This document shows, piece by piece, positions 49,225 to 63,427 of a stretch of 64,000 nucleotides of DNA; positions within the stretch are counted from its first letter, which is position 1, and each line of letters begins with the position of its first letter. Under the pieces are notes generated by a model. The model saw nothing but the letters and a program-made list of their open reading frames with translations, searched no databases and was not told the DNA's origin. Origin of the DNA: Stercorarius parasiticus (taxonomy: Eukaryota > Chordata > Aves > Charadriiformes > Stercorariidae); assembly GCA_013396915.1 (NCBI GenBank), contig VWZL01002210.1, positions 321,613 through 385,612 of the forward strand, given 5' to 3'. A program made the position numbers and the translations under genes.

Positions 49225-51892
49225 GCCTTTGTGTTGAACCTAGCTGATAAACGTCAGTAGAAGACTATATAGGATTTTTAAAGTATTTTCTGATACTAGT
49301 GCTTGGTTGAAAGTTGACTGTGGAATACAAAGTTTTTCTTGGGTAATTTTGAGGCCTGTAAGTTATTTTCAAAATATGAATAAAGATGCATTAGAAGCAG
49401 CATATTAAAACATAAGCATTCATTTTTCTGGGATATTTTTAATTAGATTCATATCATCATGTGGGTACATATCTCCCCTTTCCTTTCTTTTTCTCTAAGT
49501 TTACTGTTTAGTACTTGCAATTACAGGTTTGACTGGTACTTTCCTGGATGCTTGGTACTTTCACTGAATCACTGAATTTACCCTAAACTGGACTATAATA
49601 TAGCATCAAACATCTCATTGTATGCTGGTTTGAATATTTTTTTCCTCCACTTCATGCCTCTCAAGTTCAAGTTTTAAAAACTGTATGTGTATTAGAGTAC
49701 CTAAAGACCTGCAGCCTGAATCTAGGAGCTACGATATGTACAATTCAGATTATACAATTTGGGGTGGAACTACCATTAGACCATCATTTTCTCTATCATA
49801 AAGTATCAGACACATCAATCTTTCAGTTTAGGCATTCATCCATCTTTAAAATGGCATCATAATGATTTTTTCTACTAAAATGAATAGTAGCAGTATCTTA
49901 TTGGAGCCCAGTGTCACTTTCACTTAAGCATGAATTAGAAAGTGTAACAAAAACTTTAAAGCAATGCTTTGTTTTCTCTGTGTTCTGACTTTTTCTGGTC
50001 TTGCTGCAGCAGATGTTAAATGAGACTCAAAATGGAAATTTCTATACACTAAAAGGAGATGATTTGCTTCTTAGCAAATTTTTAAGGTAGTCTTAGGCAA
50101 AACTAGTGTGGTCATTCAGACAAAAATAAATATGAAAATGGTTAATTAATTCCTTATCACTTAGTTGCTTATAAATACAAGCAAATCCTTAAAAATGTTT
50201 TGCATTTCTCACATAAAAAGCCAACCACTTCACAAATGAACAGTGTCCCTGCAGGGGGGGGAATCAATGAACTGTATCATATTCTATATTTCTTAAATGC
50301 CATTTAGAAACATATTTTTACATGTGGATAGTTTATTTAATAAGTAGTGCTGAGTCACTGTTAGCTGTGATATACTGTACCTTCCTCCCTGTATGAAGAC
50401 CTTCTCTTCTGTAGCCATAGAAGAAGCCTTAAAAAATTTCTTAAGGTATTAACTTCATTGGACTCAACTGCTCAACTCTAAATATTGTTATTGTAAAATG
50501 AACTTGGGATATTTTTGAAATATTTTTATGTTTGATTACTATGATTCTGGAATTACCAAACCATGAGCCACATAGTGGCTAAATGTCTTCTGAGTTTTCT
50601 GTTTCTGGCTTGGAGCATCATTTGGCTGTCTACAGCAAACCTGCACAACCCTATTGCATAAAAGCCGGAGCAGCACATGTAAACACTGCATGCTGGCATT
50701 ACACTGACTCCCAGCAAAAGGAATAAGTCTTTTAGATATGCTTAGCTACAAAGCTTTTATAAAGGAGACATTTCTGAATAGCATGCATTTCCACCACAAA
50801 ACTAGTTTTCAGCTCTTTCAAATCACTGATAGAATCTCATTCATGAACTGAAGTAAGAGAGTATTATTTTTCTGCAGCAAAATATTTCAAAACAACCAAT
50901 GAATATATTTGCGGAAGAAACTACAATGAAATGCAACAAAAGCTCCAAGGATTTATATGTAGAATGGCAAAAAACACCCAAAAAAACAACCCTGTGAATA
51001 TAAATCTGACACTATAATACGTAAATATAATAGCAAAGCAAATAATCACTTTCTCATCATTCTATAGAGATCAGATATTTAAGGAGCAAGCTGTCATTAC
51101 ACTTACTTAAAAGCTTTTGTAATGTGATTACATTCTTTTAGCTATGAGGGAAGTTTGAAGATTTTAAAACCTCTCTGAGACCTCTTCGACAAATGCGTGC
51201 TGATGACAATGAATCAAAACCAGCTACAGGTCCAGAGTTAAAATGTTCATGGAGAGACAAAGACTTATTTAATAAACTGATGATATTAATCCATACTGCT
51301 TGCTTTGGAAGAAGAGTTTTCAGTGAAAGGTTCCTTATTATCTCAGAATACCAAGTTGGCTGAGCTGCTGTGTGCATATCCACTTTGCACTCTCTGTGCC
51401 TTCTTTTTAGAAAATTTACAAAAGGACTCCACTTTGTTCTGAGGTGGAATAGAAGTGAATTTCAAAATCAAACGAGAAATAAAAGGTTTGTTTTCCAGAT
51501 AGCCTTAGGTCTTTGGAATTGTAAGCTATATTACATGTCTTAAAGTCAATGGGAAAGTATATAGGCTAGGGAAGGAACTGGAAAACTTGCACTGGAGTCC
51601 TCTCTTTTTATTACTGCTTAATTAAATTCACTTAAAATTAAACTGTTTCTTAAATATATCAGCACAAGAGAAAAGAGAATCAGGACCTCCTGTTCCACAG
51701 GTTAGAGAATCTATAATTATTCCACAAAACTTTTTATATTTTCCAGTGCCTGGAATTTGTTGGATGTCTTTTGGCAAATTCTTATTTTAATGAGTCTTTC
51801 ACCTATTCACAGCAGCAAATTATGTAAAGAAGAAATGGTAGCCATCTAGGCATCAGGACATTGACACCCCCTTCAAAAAATTTTATTTAATA
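49225..51892. other. Unique AT-rich non-coding DNA
   Basis: No gene or mobile element is recognised. A G8 run lies at 50255-50262. Confidence 0.5.
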
Positions 51893-52360
51893 GAAGGGTG
51901 TTGATACAATACAACGCTAGAGTAAACAAAATGATCAGAGTGATGGAGCACCTCTCCTATGAGTACAGGCTGAGACAGTTGGGGTTGTTCAGCCTGGAGA
52001 AGAGAAGGCTCTGGGGAGACCTTATTGCAGTCTTTCAGTACTTAAAGGGGCCTACAGGAAAGATGGGAACAAACTTCTTAGCAGGGTTTGTTGCAATAGA
52101 AGAAGGGGTAATGGTTTTAAACTAAAAGAGGGCAGATTTGGACCGGATATTAGGAAGAAATTTTTTACAATGAGGGTATTGAAACACTTGAACAGGTTGT
52201 GTTCAAGTGGTAGATGTCCCATCCCTGGAACCATTCAAGGTCAGGTTGTGCAGGGATTTAAGCAACCTGATCTAGTTGAAGATGTCCCTGCTCATTGCAG
52301 CCATGTTGGACTAGAAGACCTTTAAAGGTCCCTTCCAACCCAAACAGTTCTATCATTCTA
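51893..52360 (+). mobile_element. CR1 LINE, 3' fragment
   Basis: The frame at 51898-52125 reads NKMIRVMEHLSYEYRLRQLG, then FSLEKRRLWGDLIAVFQYLK, matching the ORF2 segment also seen at 15400-15859. The remainder is frameshifted but keeps 'ggcagatttggaccggata', 'aggaagaaattttttac' and the 3' UTR words GTTGGACTAGAAGACCTTTA and 'ggtcccttccaaccc'. The terminal repeats are degraded (gttctatcattctaa). No RT core is present. Confidence 0.93.
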
Positions 52361-54245
52361 AATAACTTACACTGCCTTCTTTAGGTAACATTTGTCCATC
52401 AAGCAGAGAGCAAAGCACATCAGTGGGTCACCAAACCTGATAGGCATTTTAGTGGTATTTCTTAAAGAAGTCTAAGCCTACAGGTAGATAGCAAGAAATC
52501 ACAAGACTTTGGCAGTAGAAAATGTATCAAAGGTAGTCATACCTATATAGATTTTTATTTTTTTTTCTGTTAGTGGGTGGCAAAGTCACTAGTGCAAAGT
52601 TAAATGTGTGGTTGTCATTTGGTAGTAGGACAATTGACAAATACTGAAACCAGTCCAGCAGCAATGGCTCTGGACCTTGGAATAATATAGCTCCATTGAT
52701 GTGCCTACATTAATATGCCCTTCTCTAAACACGAGGTTACATGAATGTGGCTGGAGTGTCTGAAACCTGAGTGGATACCAAAGTGATTTAATTTTTTTGA
52801 GGCGCTCAGATAAAATGGTGATGGATAAGAGAAGTATCCCAAGTAAATGGATTTTATGACAACTATGTTTTCTGTCATTAGATCATTTAGCTTCTGGCTT
52901 AGCAAGATTCTTGAGCATCCAGTCTTTGCATATCTGGATAGTCAGGTGTAGTCAACATGATTTTTTCCATGGTTAGGCTTAGACATTCTTCAATTTCTTT
53001 CAGAGCATTGGTCTCTCATGTCTAAAACAGTGAGAATGAAGCATTCTTTCCTCAGAGGAAAAAATATTAGAAGGTATTAGTTCATTAGTATAAAGCATTC
53101 AAATGTTATAGTGGCAAATTCTATGTCCGCAGGAAAAAATGTTGATTGCATATTCTGCACTTACTAATGCAATTCTGACTTTGTGCAAGTAACTGCAGGA
53201 TTTTGGGTTTTGCATATATAATTAAAAATGTATGTGAACACGTATCTCAACATATAAGTCGTATCTTTAAATAAATTACTTGCAAGTGTCTTGATATGTA
53301 GATCAAAACTATATATTTAACATAATATTCCTTTGTATTTAAAGAAGTTATGGAAAATTAGTCATTATTTCTTCATCTGTAGAGTAATAGTTCCTAATGT
53401 TCTCAAAATCGCATACTAGCGTCTGTTGAGACTTAATTACCCCTCTGGGTTGGATAAAGAATACCTAAGTTTCACTTTACTTGCAGTTGAAGTGTAGCCA
53501 AATGTAGGTTAAATGTAGCAGATTTCTTCTGCTCGACTGAATCAGAGACATGTTATCAAAAATATACTTGAGGTTACTCTGAACAAGAACGTTCTTAGAA
53601 CAGATGAGTAATACTCTCTGTTTTAGGCAAAACAGCAAGGAATACCAAGCTTCTCTTTGTGCTTATTCCAAAATACATTGGCTACAGGGGAACAGTCACC
53701 AGTGACACAATGCTGAGGTATTATATAGGTCAGTACTGATTCTGATCATAACATAGAAACATATAATTTTTGTGTATTAATACCACTTCCTAAAGTAATG
53801 CCCAAAGTGCCATTATTCTGTTTAGCCACTGAACCAATCTGGGAGCTTGTTTTGAAAGGTATAACAAGATAACAGAAAGGATTACTGAACTCTGAGATTT
53901 TGCACTTATAGGTTGAAATAACAAAGATACTGTATTTCAGCTCTGGACAGAAGAGTGCTTTAACACATTCTCAGTTTTAAATCAACAGTGCTTAACCCCA
54001 AATTAAACAGTTGGCTTTGTATGACCGACACTTCAAGACACAGTGCCCTTTTTTGTAAATATGGAGATGTACACTGTGTGATCAAAATTGTGTGTGATAT
54101 TCAATTTCATACTGCATACTGCATACCCTTACATAACTCATAATTTCCAAGATTTTCTGGAAACTTTCCTAGTGTATGATGTGCATGCAGCTGAACAGCT
54201 TTTAGCTCTGAATTGGTTTGTACTCAGATTATGCTTGCATGTATA
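52361..54245. other. Unique AT-rich non-coding DNA
   Basis: Nothing recognisable is seen apart from a T run at about 52555-52566. Confidence 0.5.
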
Positions 54246-54356
54246 TATATTTTTAATTTTAATTTTAATTTTTAATTTTAATTATTATTTATTTTTATTT
54301 TTATTTTTATCTTATTTTTATTTAGTTATTTTATGTATTTATTTTACTTATATTAT
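54246..54356 (+). repeat. (TTTTA)n-type AT microsatellite
   Basis: About 110 bases consist almost only of T runs of 2-5 separated by A or AA, such as 'ttttaattttaatttt' and 'atttttatttttattttt'. The frame at 54088-54381, ending in Phe/Leu/Ile/Tyr-rich sequence, is a product of this tract. Confidence 0.92.
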
Positions 54357-57300
54357 TTCTAAAACTACATTTGCTGTTTAAATAGTATAATAATGAAAGG
54401 GAAGGATAGCAGAAACGAATTCTTATTTTTACCACTAAGATCTGATATAGGTTATACACAATAAATTTAAAGGATCAAGTTAGAACTATTTCGGAGGTAA
54501 GTGTCCCTCAAATGGAAATTATTACCCCACAGTGAAGATGTGCTTATTAACATTGTGAATAATCCACCACCATGATCAACTGGTTATCATTTTAGCTTTG
54601 TGAGAGTTAGAGCTAAACTATATGACTTGTAATGGATGAGGAATGTGCTTGAAGAAAATTATCTCTTCTAAGATGATCGGGTCAGTAAGATCTTACAGTA
54701 CAAAACTTCAGTCACTTGTGTCTAGCTGATCATACCCTATTTCTGTGTCCGCCAGTTTCCCTATATGTAGCATGGAGCTGTTTGTCTAGTTCAAAGGATT
54801 GTCAGGAGAATTAATTGCATGGTATCTGAATACTTGAAGATGGAGAGAGCTGCACATAACATTGTAAATCATGCTTATTGCAATACTTTGACTAGAACTG
54901 TTAATTATCATGCTTGGCTTGGACAAGATATTTTTTACCTCTTAATCTAAGAAGTCTCATTTGCAGGCTGGACAGGGCTTTTATTGTGATCTCAGTTGCT
55001 TTGCTAACTGAAGCAGAATGTATAATAGGACCAGCTTTTCTCAGCATAAGCAAAATTATTTATCTTTATGGATTATCTCAGCCTTTTGCTTCCTGTCCAA
55101 TATTCCTAGTCTTTAGGATCCAACTCTGCGGATCAGTGCGCAGCAGGGGCAGGCAGACTTTCCTTCCAAGGCTGTTAAATAGAGGGTGGGGCCAGACTCA
55201 TGAGCTGGCTGGTAGCTGTTGATAGAATTTGTAGAGGACGGAATATCACTTTCTTGTAACTGCTTGCAGGAATTATAGATTTATTCATAGTATCAGTTTT
55301 TGCTTCCCTCCTGTTTTGGTTGTGCCTTAAATAAAGCATAGGGCTACTTAGTGGGATCACACAGACTCAACTGACTTTGGAAGATGTGGCAAGACTTCCT
55401 TCAGTTAGCATTTCTTCCAATGCTTTAGCTAGCTGTACCGTTGCAAAAAACAGAGGTTTAAAATCTCACCCACGTGCATTTTTGGAGAGTTATTTAGTAC
55501 TGCCAGGAGAACAATCACCACAGTTCATTTAGAAATTCTACTATACACCATTGATGGGATCTTTTTTTTTCCTTTTCAAGGTCCTTGAACTTTCAGGTTC
55601 TGAGAGAAAGTCAATCTAAGATACTGAACATCAGCTTTTAGAACTAACACGCTGTCCAGTATGAAATGCATATGAACAAGACAAAGGAATCCGCATACAT
55701 TTTTACAGGGTGCAGATTAAGATGCTGAGGGTCATTTCTTTCAGGATATCTGAGGAAATTAAAGACTCTTCCTTTTCAGGAAGAGATTTGCATTTTGTTG
55801 GAGTGAAACAGCGTCTTAACTGCATAGGCAATATTTTAAAGGTCTCTTTCCGTTATTATTGTTTGTGTCACCAGAATTAATAGGAGAAAAAGAACTTTTC
55901 TTTTATTATTTATTATTACTTTCTGCTATACAGCCACTATCTACCAGTTTGAAATAGAGTGTGTTTTGCTAAGAAGCCAACTGAATGTGGTAATAGCAGA
56001 AATAATAAATATGTGGGATTATTTTCTATGATCATTTTAACATGATTTTTACTACCAAATTCAATCCTAACATACCGGAAGTAAACTTTTACATTGGAAA
56101 TATTTCAGATTTTTTTTTTGTTAATGTGATTTTTTCATTTACTTTGCATACTAACAAATAAAAGGTCTGAAAGCTGACGTGACTGGTTTTTTCAGATATA
56201 GTTATCATTTAAAAGTACTTGAAGGTGATTGAGAACACGGAGGCGTTCAGTAGGGGCTCACATTTGGGGGTGTTTTAGACATTGATCAGAATCAGAAACA
56301 CACTGTAAACATGTCAATAAAGTATGTGTCAGTTAATAAAGAATTAATAAAACTCAAAATATTTGTTCTTAAAAGTGATGTGATATAGAATTAATTTAGA
56401 TTACAGGCATCTTATTTATGGAACAAAGCAAGTTCTAGAGCAAGAATGAAACTCAGTCAAGGTATCACAGTTTATTTCTATGTAAATAATACGGAAGAAG
56501 TTTTATATTAATGGATGCTGATATGCAACTCTTTGTTTTGTAAGCTATTTAGGAAGGATTTTACCTTATGAGACAAATTTTAAAAGCACACTCTTAAAAA
56601 CATTATGTAGCTTCCTCCATATAATTTCTATCTCATCTTCCTTTTTTGTTAATCTTCCTTGCATTTTCTGTTCATTTTGTCATTTTCTTCTCTTTGCTTA
56701 AATGACCTTGCTTTTCTCAATGATTTTTTTTTTTCATTCCCTTTTATCAGCTCATTATTATTTATGCTTTATATTGCAGTAGTTCCTAGAACAGGGATTC
56801 TCAAACACAAGGAGTCATGATCCCACTTAGGGTAATGAGTAAAACCATGTAAACAGAAGTGTGGTTGCAAGTCTGGAAATGACTCCAGAAATCAGAATGG
56901 AAATGGGGATTGTGAGCCCTGAAGTGGAGCCAGAAGCAGAAAGTTTTCAGAACATTAGCCAAAGGGTAAAATAATACATATCCAAGCTTATTCTGCAAAG
57001 TGCTGCAGACTCTACAGGGGGATAATTATTAGAACAAGACAGAACTGTCAGATGATACAAACAAATAGGAAAAACTGAGGTGATTTAGAGAATAAAAATA
57101 ATAAAATGTGAGAGATTCTTGGCCAGTCAAGTAAATCCCATTTTTTTTCTGCCTTCATTTTCCTCTTGAACTCTTGCTCCCTCTCAAAATTATCACTAAG
57201 TACTTAAAGTTTTCAAAAGTTCCTCTCTCTCTCTGCCCTCCCAGGTTGCAGCTTTTCTCCATATCTTTGTGAAGAAAAACAAGGTTGGATTGTGTGGGAG

Positions 57301-59139
57301 GGACCTTGCCTTTTAAACAGTCCAGGATCTTCTGCCAATACACTGCCAGCTATTAAACTGTCTACTCACTTCTCTACTAAGCCATGTTTCCATAGGGCAA
57401 TACAGGCCATCCCAGGTCAGGCACCATACTGCCCTGCAGTAAAAAAACTCACTTCAAAGAAAGAGAAAAAGGATGCTGACAGCTGAAACTGTGGCTCTTT
57501 TATGGGAAAAGGCAAGATGAGGGACCTTGGAGTTCTATAAGAAATGGCAGAAACTTTGGATCCACCACTGAGTTAAATGTAAGAGGTTAGACTAATTTTG
57601 ACAGAGTATTTGAAAAATTTTTTCTAGCAGGCGTGCCATGGAACATTTGTGATTGTAATCTCCATTTCTTCCATAGCTAGAATTTCCAGCACCACCTGGA
57701 CGCAATATTGAATTGATTGTTTACATATCAGTGACTTTTAAGTGTTGTTAATCAGTTCTTTAAGGGTATATCTGAAGACATAAGAGGCAAGGTTTAGAGT
57801 TTTGATCATAAATTCTTTATCTGTTTCTCATTTGAAATAAGCATCTTAAGGAATATCAGAGAATTATACAAAAATGACACATTTCCAGCAGTGTAGTGCA
57901 TGTATTTTTATTTTATGTGTTATGTATGTGATTTCTCTACTTATCTTGTTAAATTTTGATCAGGTTAATATTATTGGAATCAGTAAAACTGACGCATCTA
58001 ACAGCAAAATGAGATGAGAGACTTAGAAGTGTTTTTCCTTTAAGAAAGCTCAGAGTGCTTTGCTCAGGATCTCAAGGCAGTGCTGTTGGTTTTTCTCTCT
58101 TCAGTTGCACTTGCTTTCCTTCACATTATTTATTTATATAACTCAAGAAAATAAAAGGTTAATTTGGGAGAAATCGGTGCAAGCTTTAAAATCAATACAC
58201 TGAGATGAAAAACTTAGCAGCAAGCATGTTGAGTAGTTTACTTCCATTTGGTGTGGCTGTCTGGAATGAAATGAATTATTTCCCATTAAATGCGACAGCT
58301 TTGGGGATAGAAATACACTGACTCTAAGTGGTTTACTGAGGTGTACATGAGTGTGGAAAAATTAATAGACCGCCACATAAATTAGGTGGGAAAAAAAAAG
58401 AATTTTTATAGACTGCATATTTTTTATAGACTGGGGGGGTTGAGGAGCACCCCCATCCTCAGTCTACCCCTGTTCATCTGTCTATCTTTGAAATGGACTG
58501 CAAACACTGGAAGAAAAAAAGACTAATGTGTAAACGACACGGGATGAGAGTGGAGACTACTTCATTGGACCTACTAGGACTTCTTCACACTCTGTTTTGT
58601 CAAACACAGTCAGAGAGCATTTCAGCTGGGAGCTGGCCCAGTCTGTTAAAAGATAACTTGCAAGGCCATGGGAGATTAATTTTTGTATGACATACGGCTT
58701 CACTAACTGTACTGGACACACAGGGCGATGATATCTCCCCTTTTGGAGAAATGACACTGCTACACTAGCTTTTCTGTCCAAGAAAAACTCATGATCAAAA
58801 TTCCCAGCGGAGCAAGAAGTTACATTAATCACACATTTACAGAGAGACACAGTGGTAATGTATCATGACAAACACAGTATTTCCTCTTTCTGTTTCCCTT
58901 TTGGCCAGGACATCTAGCACTGGAATTACCGTTTAACTATCTAGTTTTGATTGCTGTGCAATCCATGCCTTATCAATGAGTCACTTCTGAGCTCTGGACA
59001 TGCTACCACTTCCAATATCATGAACAGTGTTTTGTTTATATGTGTTACGTGGTATTTTGTTTAAGAGTTATGTACAGCTACCAAGCACAACTTGTAGACT
59101 TTGCCTGCTATTCCCTACCCGTTTCTTTTTACCATCAAC
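54357..59139. other. Unique AT-rich non-coding DNA
   Basis: No gene or transposon is recognised over 4.8 kb. A short CT microsatellite lies at about 57222-57234. A G7 tract with a complementary C-rich arm occurs at 58431-58470. Confidence 0.5.
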
Positions 59140-59147
59140 TAGCAGTG

Positions 59148-59214
59148 GCTGGGGTGGCTCACTGGGCCACGCAGTCAGGAATTGCTGGGTTGGGGTTCAA
59201 ACCATTGAAACCAT
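59148..59214 (+). ncRNA. tRNA-like box A / box B pair, possible SINE head or decayed tRNA
   Basis: TGGCTCACTGG at 59155-59165 fits the RNA polymerase III box A, and GGTTCAAACC at 59194-59203 is close to box B (GGTTCGANNCC). The 39-base spacing is tRNA-like. The presumed acceptor stem arms (59148-59154 and 59208-59214) do not pair and the T stem is poor, so this is not a working tRNA gene. No CR1-like or poly-A tail follows. Confidence 0.25.
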
Positions 59215-59993
59215 TAACCAGAGGAAGGTGGTAGCTCCACACTCCTAAGGACAGCTCCCAGGAGCTGCGGCCACTGATGCTTCCATCCTCACTGATGCCT
59301 GTCCAGTCAGTGAAAGTTCATTGAGCATCATGGCAGAGTATGGCATCATAGCTTATTAGATCCTCTTTATATTTATATGTGTTAACCAACACATAACTAC
59401 TTTAGACTATTAGACTGTATATATCCTATTTGCAGAGTGTCTTCTTACCAGGTTAAAGATGCCCAAGAAAACTGGCTTAGGAGAAGGATGGGAATTATGG
59501 GAAGAGAGCATCAATAAAAACTCAGACACCCAGTGAAACAATAAAAAGCTACATATATTCACCCAAGTGTAAGTTTCTTGATTTCAAACTATGTTAGGAG
59601 TTTTTACATAGATGGTTAGAGATATGGTAAGTGCATAAGTTCTTACAGTTTTACATTGAAGTTGCTTAGGTTCCATAAATACTGCTTCTACATATATAAA
59701 CACGGTCTTCACAATAGAGAATAATGTGGCTGTATCAAAAGCAAGTTCTGCCAGACTCTTTTAAAGTAAGCATTTCTCTTACTTTCTTGAAGGATAAGCG
59801 GATATTTTTCCCTGCGGATGAAATGTGAACCTGTCTTTTCAAAGCAAAGATGTGGAGGTCTCCTTTTTACCATGGCCCTATGATCAAATAAGAAATGCGA
59901 GCTTGTTTTGTGTCTGTGGATAGGAGTTCAAATCTTTATGCTCCACATCTGCAAAAGTCTTATTCTAAGGTGGCAGTACTATTAAGTCAACAT

Positions 59994-60008
59994 AAAAAAA
60001 AAAAAAAA
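59994..60008 (+). repeat. Poly-A run (A15)
   Basis: Fifteen A residues lie between 'caacat' and 'tcaaaatctg'. No processed pseudogene or LINE body precedes them, so the run is a simple homopolymer. Confidence 0.9.
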
Positions 60009-63000
60009 TCAAAATCTGTTCTCTTTTGTATACGATAAAGAAGAATGCATTGGAACCAGATGTGATGTATATAAACCTGGCTGTCTTGTCTAATGATTGT
60101 TCAGTATGTTCATCTGACGACTAATGGATTCCAGTTCATCACATATTTTTAATATTTTATCAGTGCTTTTATAAGGTAGAATGTGTAAGCAACCCTTAAA
60201 GCCAGCACGAAAAAATAAGCCGTTCTTTGAAATTGTTTTGGATCAATCAAAGAAAGTGCAAAGAATGACATGATCCTTCTTCCAGACTACAGTCAAAGCT
60301 GGTGGCTAAAGTACTTCTGAGTTACTGGGTTTGAATTCAATAAGGTAAAGGTAGATATTAAGTCAGCATCTCCTTGAGCTAAAATAGAATGTTACTCTTC
60401 AGCTGCTGTGTGGGGAAAAAAAGTATTAATGTCATCTCCACCTACCATTCTAATTCAGCAAATAGCGTTTGGTTTTCATTTGAAAGAAATGTCAAAAGCA
60501 CCTACTTTTAGGAGGTGGCTCCACTCCCACCACTCCCAAGTGGTGAGAAATATTCATGCTCTGGAAACTATCTAGACAAAGTCTGTTTTTTCTGCTTGCT
60601 AATGTAATCAAATTCCAGCTTGGGTTTTTTGTTGTTTTGTTTTGTTATGGTTTTTTTCCCCCAGAATTTTATGAAATCATTTTTGTGACAAACAAAAATA
60701 ATATCTATATCCACAGTCATCAGGCACCCAAACTTCCCTGAAACTTTTCTAGAAAAGTTGTCAAGCCTTGCTCTACAGTGGGACCCTGCCCAGTCAGCAA
60801 CCCATTAGGCACTTAAAAGGGTGATTATTGCCCAAAGAGATGATTTATCAACATCAGCAGTGCTGACTAATTCATTAATTGCATCAACATCATGATTAGA
60901 AATTAATGAAAATGTCTCACAGTAAATATCTTTTGCTGATTCAATGTTTGATAGTACCCACACGTTTTCATCTTTGAAGAATAATTTCAGGTATTACATA
61001 TTTCCAGTACCATCTCTGTAGTGCTCCTGTGTTTTCCTTATTCATTTTTCTCCATGGCAGCCTAAGTGAACAGCAAATCTATTCACATCCTGTTATGTTA
61101 ACTTAGTATCTTATCATTTATTCTAGAACTAGTAGAAGATATGGTGCTTTTTCAATTAATTTTTGCATGTGATTCATATCAGCTAAATTTAGATGTCTAC
61201 AGTGATGACATCTAAGTCTGATCCAATCACCTTAGACTCACATTAAACAGATGAATCACCTGAGGTGTGGTAATTATGAGATAAAACTTACTTGAAAGCA
61301 CTAATTTCTTTCCACTGACTGCAGATAGTCTAGGGTGACTAACTGAAGTATAAGAATCTACTTTATCCCAGACAAATTCCACATTCTGTGCCTTTTCTTA
61401 TTTGCATTTCCTATATCTTCTTAGTTATTTTAATTTCTGCTTCAGATTATACTTACTTTCATTTATTGGCATCAATAAATACATATATCAATAAAATGAG
61501 TATCAATAAAATATAATGAACACTAATTATTGACATCAAGAAAATACTAAATTCTGCTATTTAACCATTCTTCTTCATTGTACGTAGAAGTCATATTGAG
61601 AACAGAATCTAAACCCAATGCACTTATTTATATGTTTCATCCACATATGCGAACACAAATGTGCTTTGATGTCCAGCTTATAAACATAGTCTCGTACAGG
61701 CACTCTAAGTTTGATAACAGGCTTTGAAAACAACTTTAAGGAAAGCTCATCTGGAGTGTGGCTGTCACAAGAACAACAATCTGATATTTTTACTTTGACA
61801 AGGTTAAGCTACCATTTATCCACTCTAAAAGTGTAAAACAAACAACAAATGAACAAGAGAATTAGTGAACATTAAGGACCACAAAACCTAAACATTGTGC
61901 AATTAATTTTACAGTGTATGAAAATAAGCACTGGACATGAACACATACTCTTTCATGCGAACATACCCTGAAAAGATGTTTCAGTGTTAGAAGCATTGTC
62001 AGAACATGCTGCTTGCAAGATTTAGTCAGTAAATCATTAGATAAGAAACATATTTACTTCATTTTGCCGTACTTTTTAAACATGTATGAAACTTTAATAA
62101 ACATCCCATGCCTGATGTTGCTCCTCCTGAAGTGACCTGTAAGTCAACCATGCAGATAAACAACTGTCGGTCAGTTTTTTTACTACCAGTGCTATTCCTG
62201 TCACTCACCTACAGCCAACAGATTTTACATCCCTTTTCACTAATTCTGCTTCTGTAGGGTATCTTTGACAGAAAAAAAATCTAATTGCAGTCCTAAAAAA
62301 TTACTGATATATTTTATTTTGGAAACAGTTGCAACATTCTCTCTCAAGGAGGGAAGGGGGCAGACTCTGACACACAGCAGAAGGGAATGTGTATTTTCAG
62401 ATAAATCTGATACATTCTGCCACTTCTTGTATCCAATTTGTTTTTAAAGTAAAACAAGCAGATTAAGTAGGCAACTATTTGCATATGAATTTTTCATGCT
62501 GCTAATGGCTTTCCTTCAGACAGGAAAATTTGGGTCCTGTATCACAAGACTTAGCTGTATGAGAGCTGGGAAAGCATTCTTAGCTCCATTAAAAGCACTC
62601 CAGAAATATGTGGAAAATCCACAGAAGTAGAAAATGAATGTCCTCTTCAATCTACATTAATATAAGGTTGGGACATTAGAAAGCTTTGCGATATGAAAAA
62701 GAAACCAAAGAAATGAGGATGGCTGAAGGAAGCAGAAAGACATGGAAATCCAGGAAATCCCTTGAGAGATCAAAGAAAGCATCTGTCATTTGTTTAGAGG
62801 CCAGTCCAGCCTAAACCATGACAGCAGCTAACATCAAAGTCCGTTTGAGGCCTACAGGACTGGGAATATCCTAACTCAAATTTCCTGAAAGGCCTGGTCC
62901 AGAAATTCAGTAACTGGAGTTCAATCTCAACTCAGTGTTTTCAACAATATTTCCCTTATCCTACTCCCTGGTAGGGGAGTAGCCATCTAGTAAAAGTTTC

Positions 63001-63427
63001 ACTGAAGGAGCATTACCTACTTGTCCTGAAAGAGTAAGCCAAACCTTTGTTTCAAAAAGATGTGAGTACGGACATAGGGTCAAAGCAACTGAGCTTGCCT
63101 AGTGTAACAAGTTCTCATCTAGAATCTGCGCTATGGTAACTGCCCATGTTATGTTCTAAAGTGATTTGCTAAATCACATAATCCCCTTTAACTAAAAAAA
63201 AGATAATATGGAGAGGGTTGTGAGTTGTGAGAAACGTGATCAATTTAAGGCTACACAGTGTTCATAAATCCTAGACCCTCTTCTCAGAGTTTCCCAATGG
63301 TTATTTCTAGTCTTATCCAGTAGACTGTTACAAATACAATTCTCAGATGCAGAATAATAATCCTAAAGTTATTATACAGAAAAACAAACAAACAAAACCC
63401 CTTTATAGTTTCTACCATTTTCTGGGG

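Noticed and set aside
54088..54381. 97-codon hydrophobic open frame
   Set aside because: Its second half is translation of a (TTTTA)n-type tract.
60631..60741. Acceptor-like TTTTTTTCCCCCAG followed by a 24-codon frame to a stop
   Set aside because: The frame is short and AT-driven, with no supporting upstream exon or polyadenylation context. It is weaker than the 47688 candidate.
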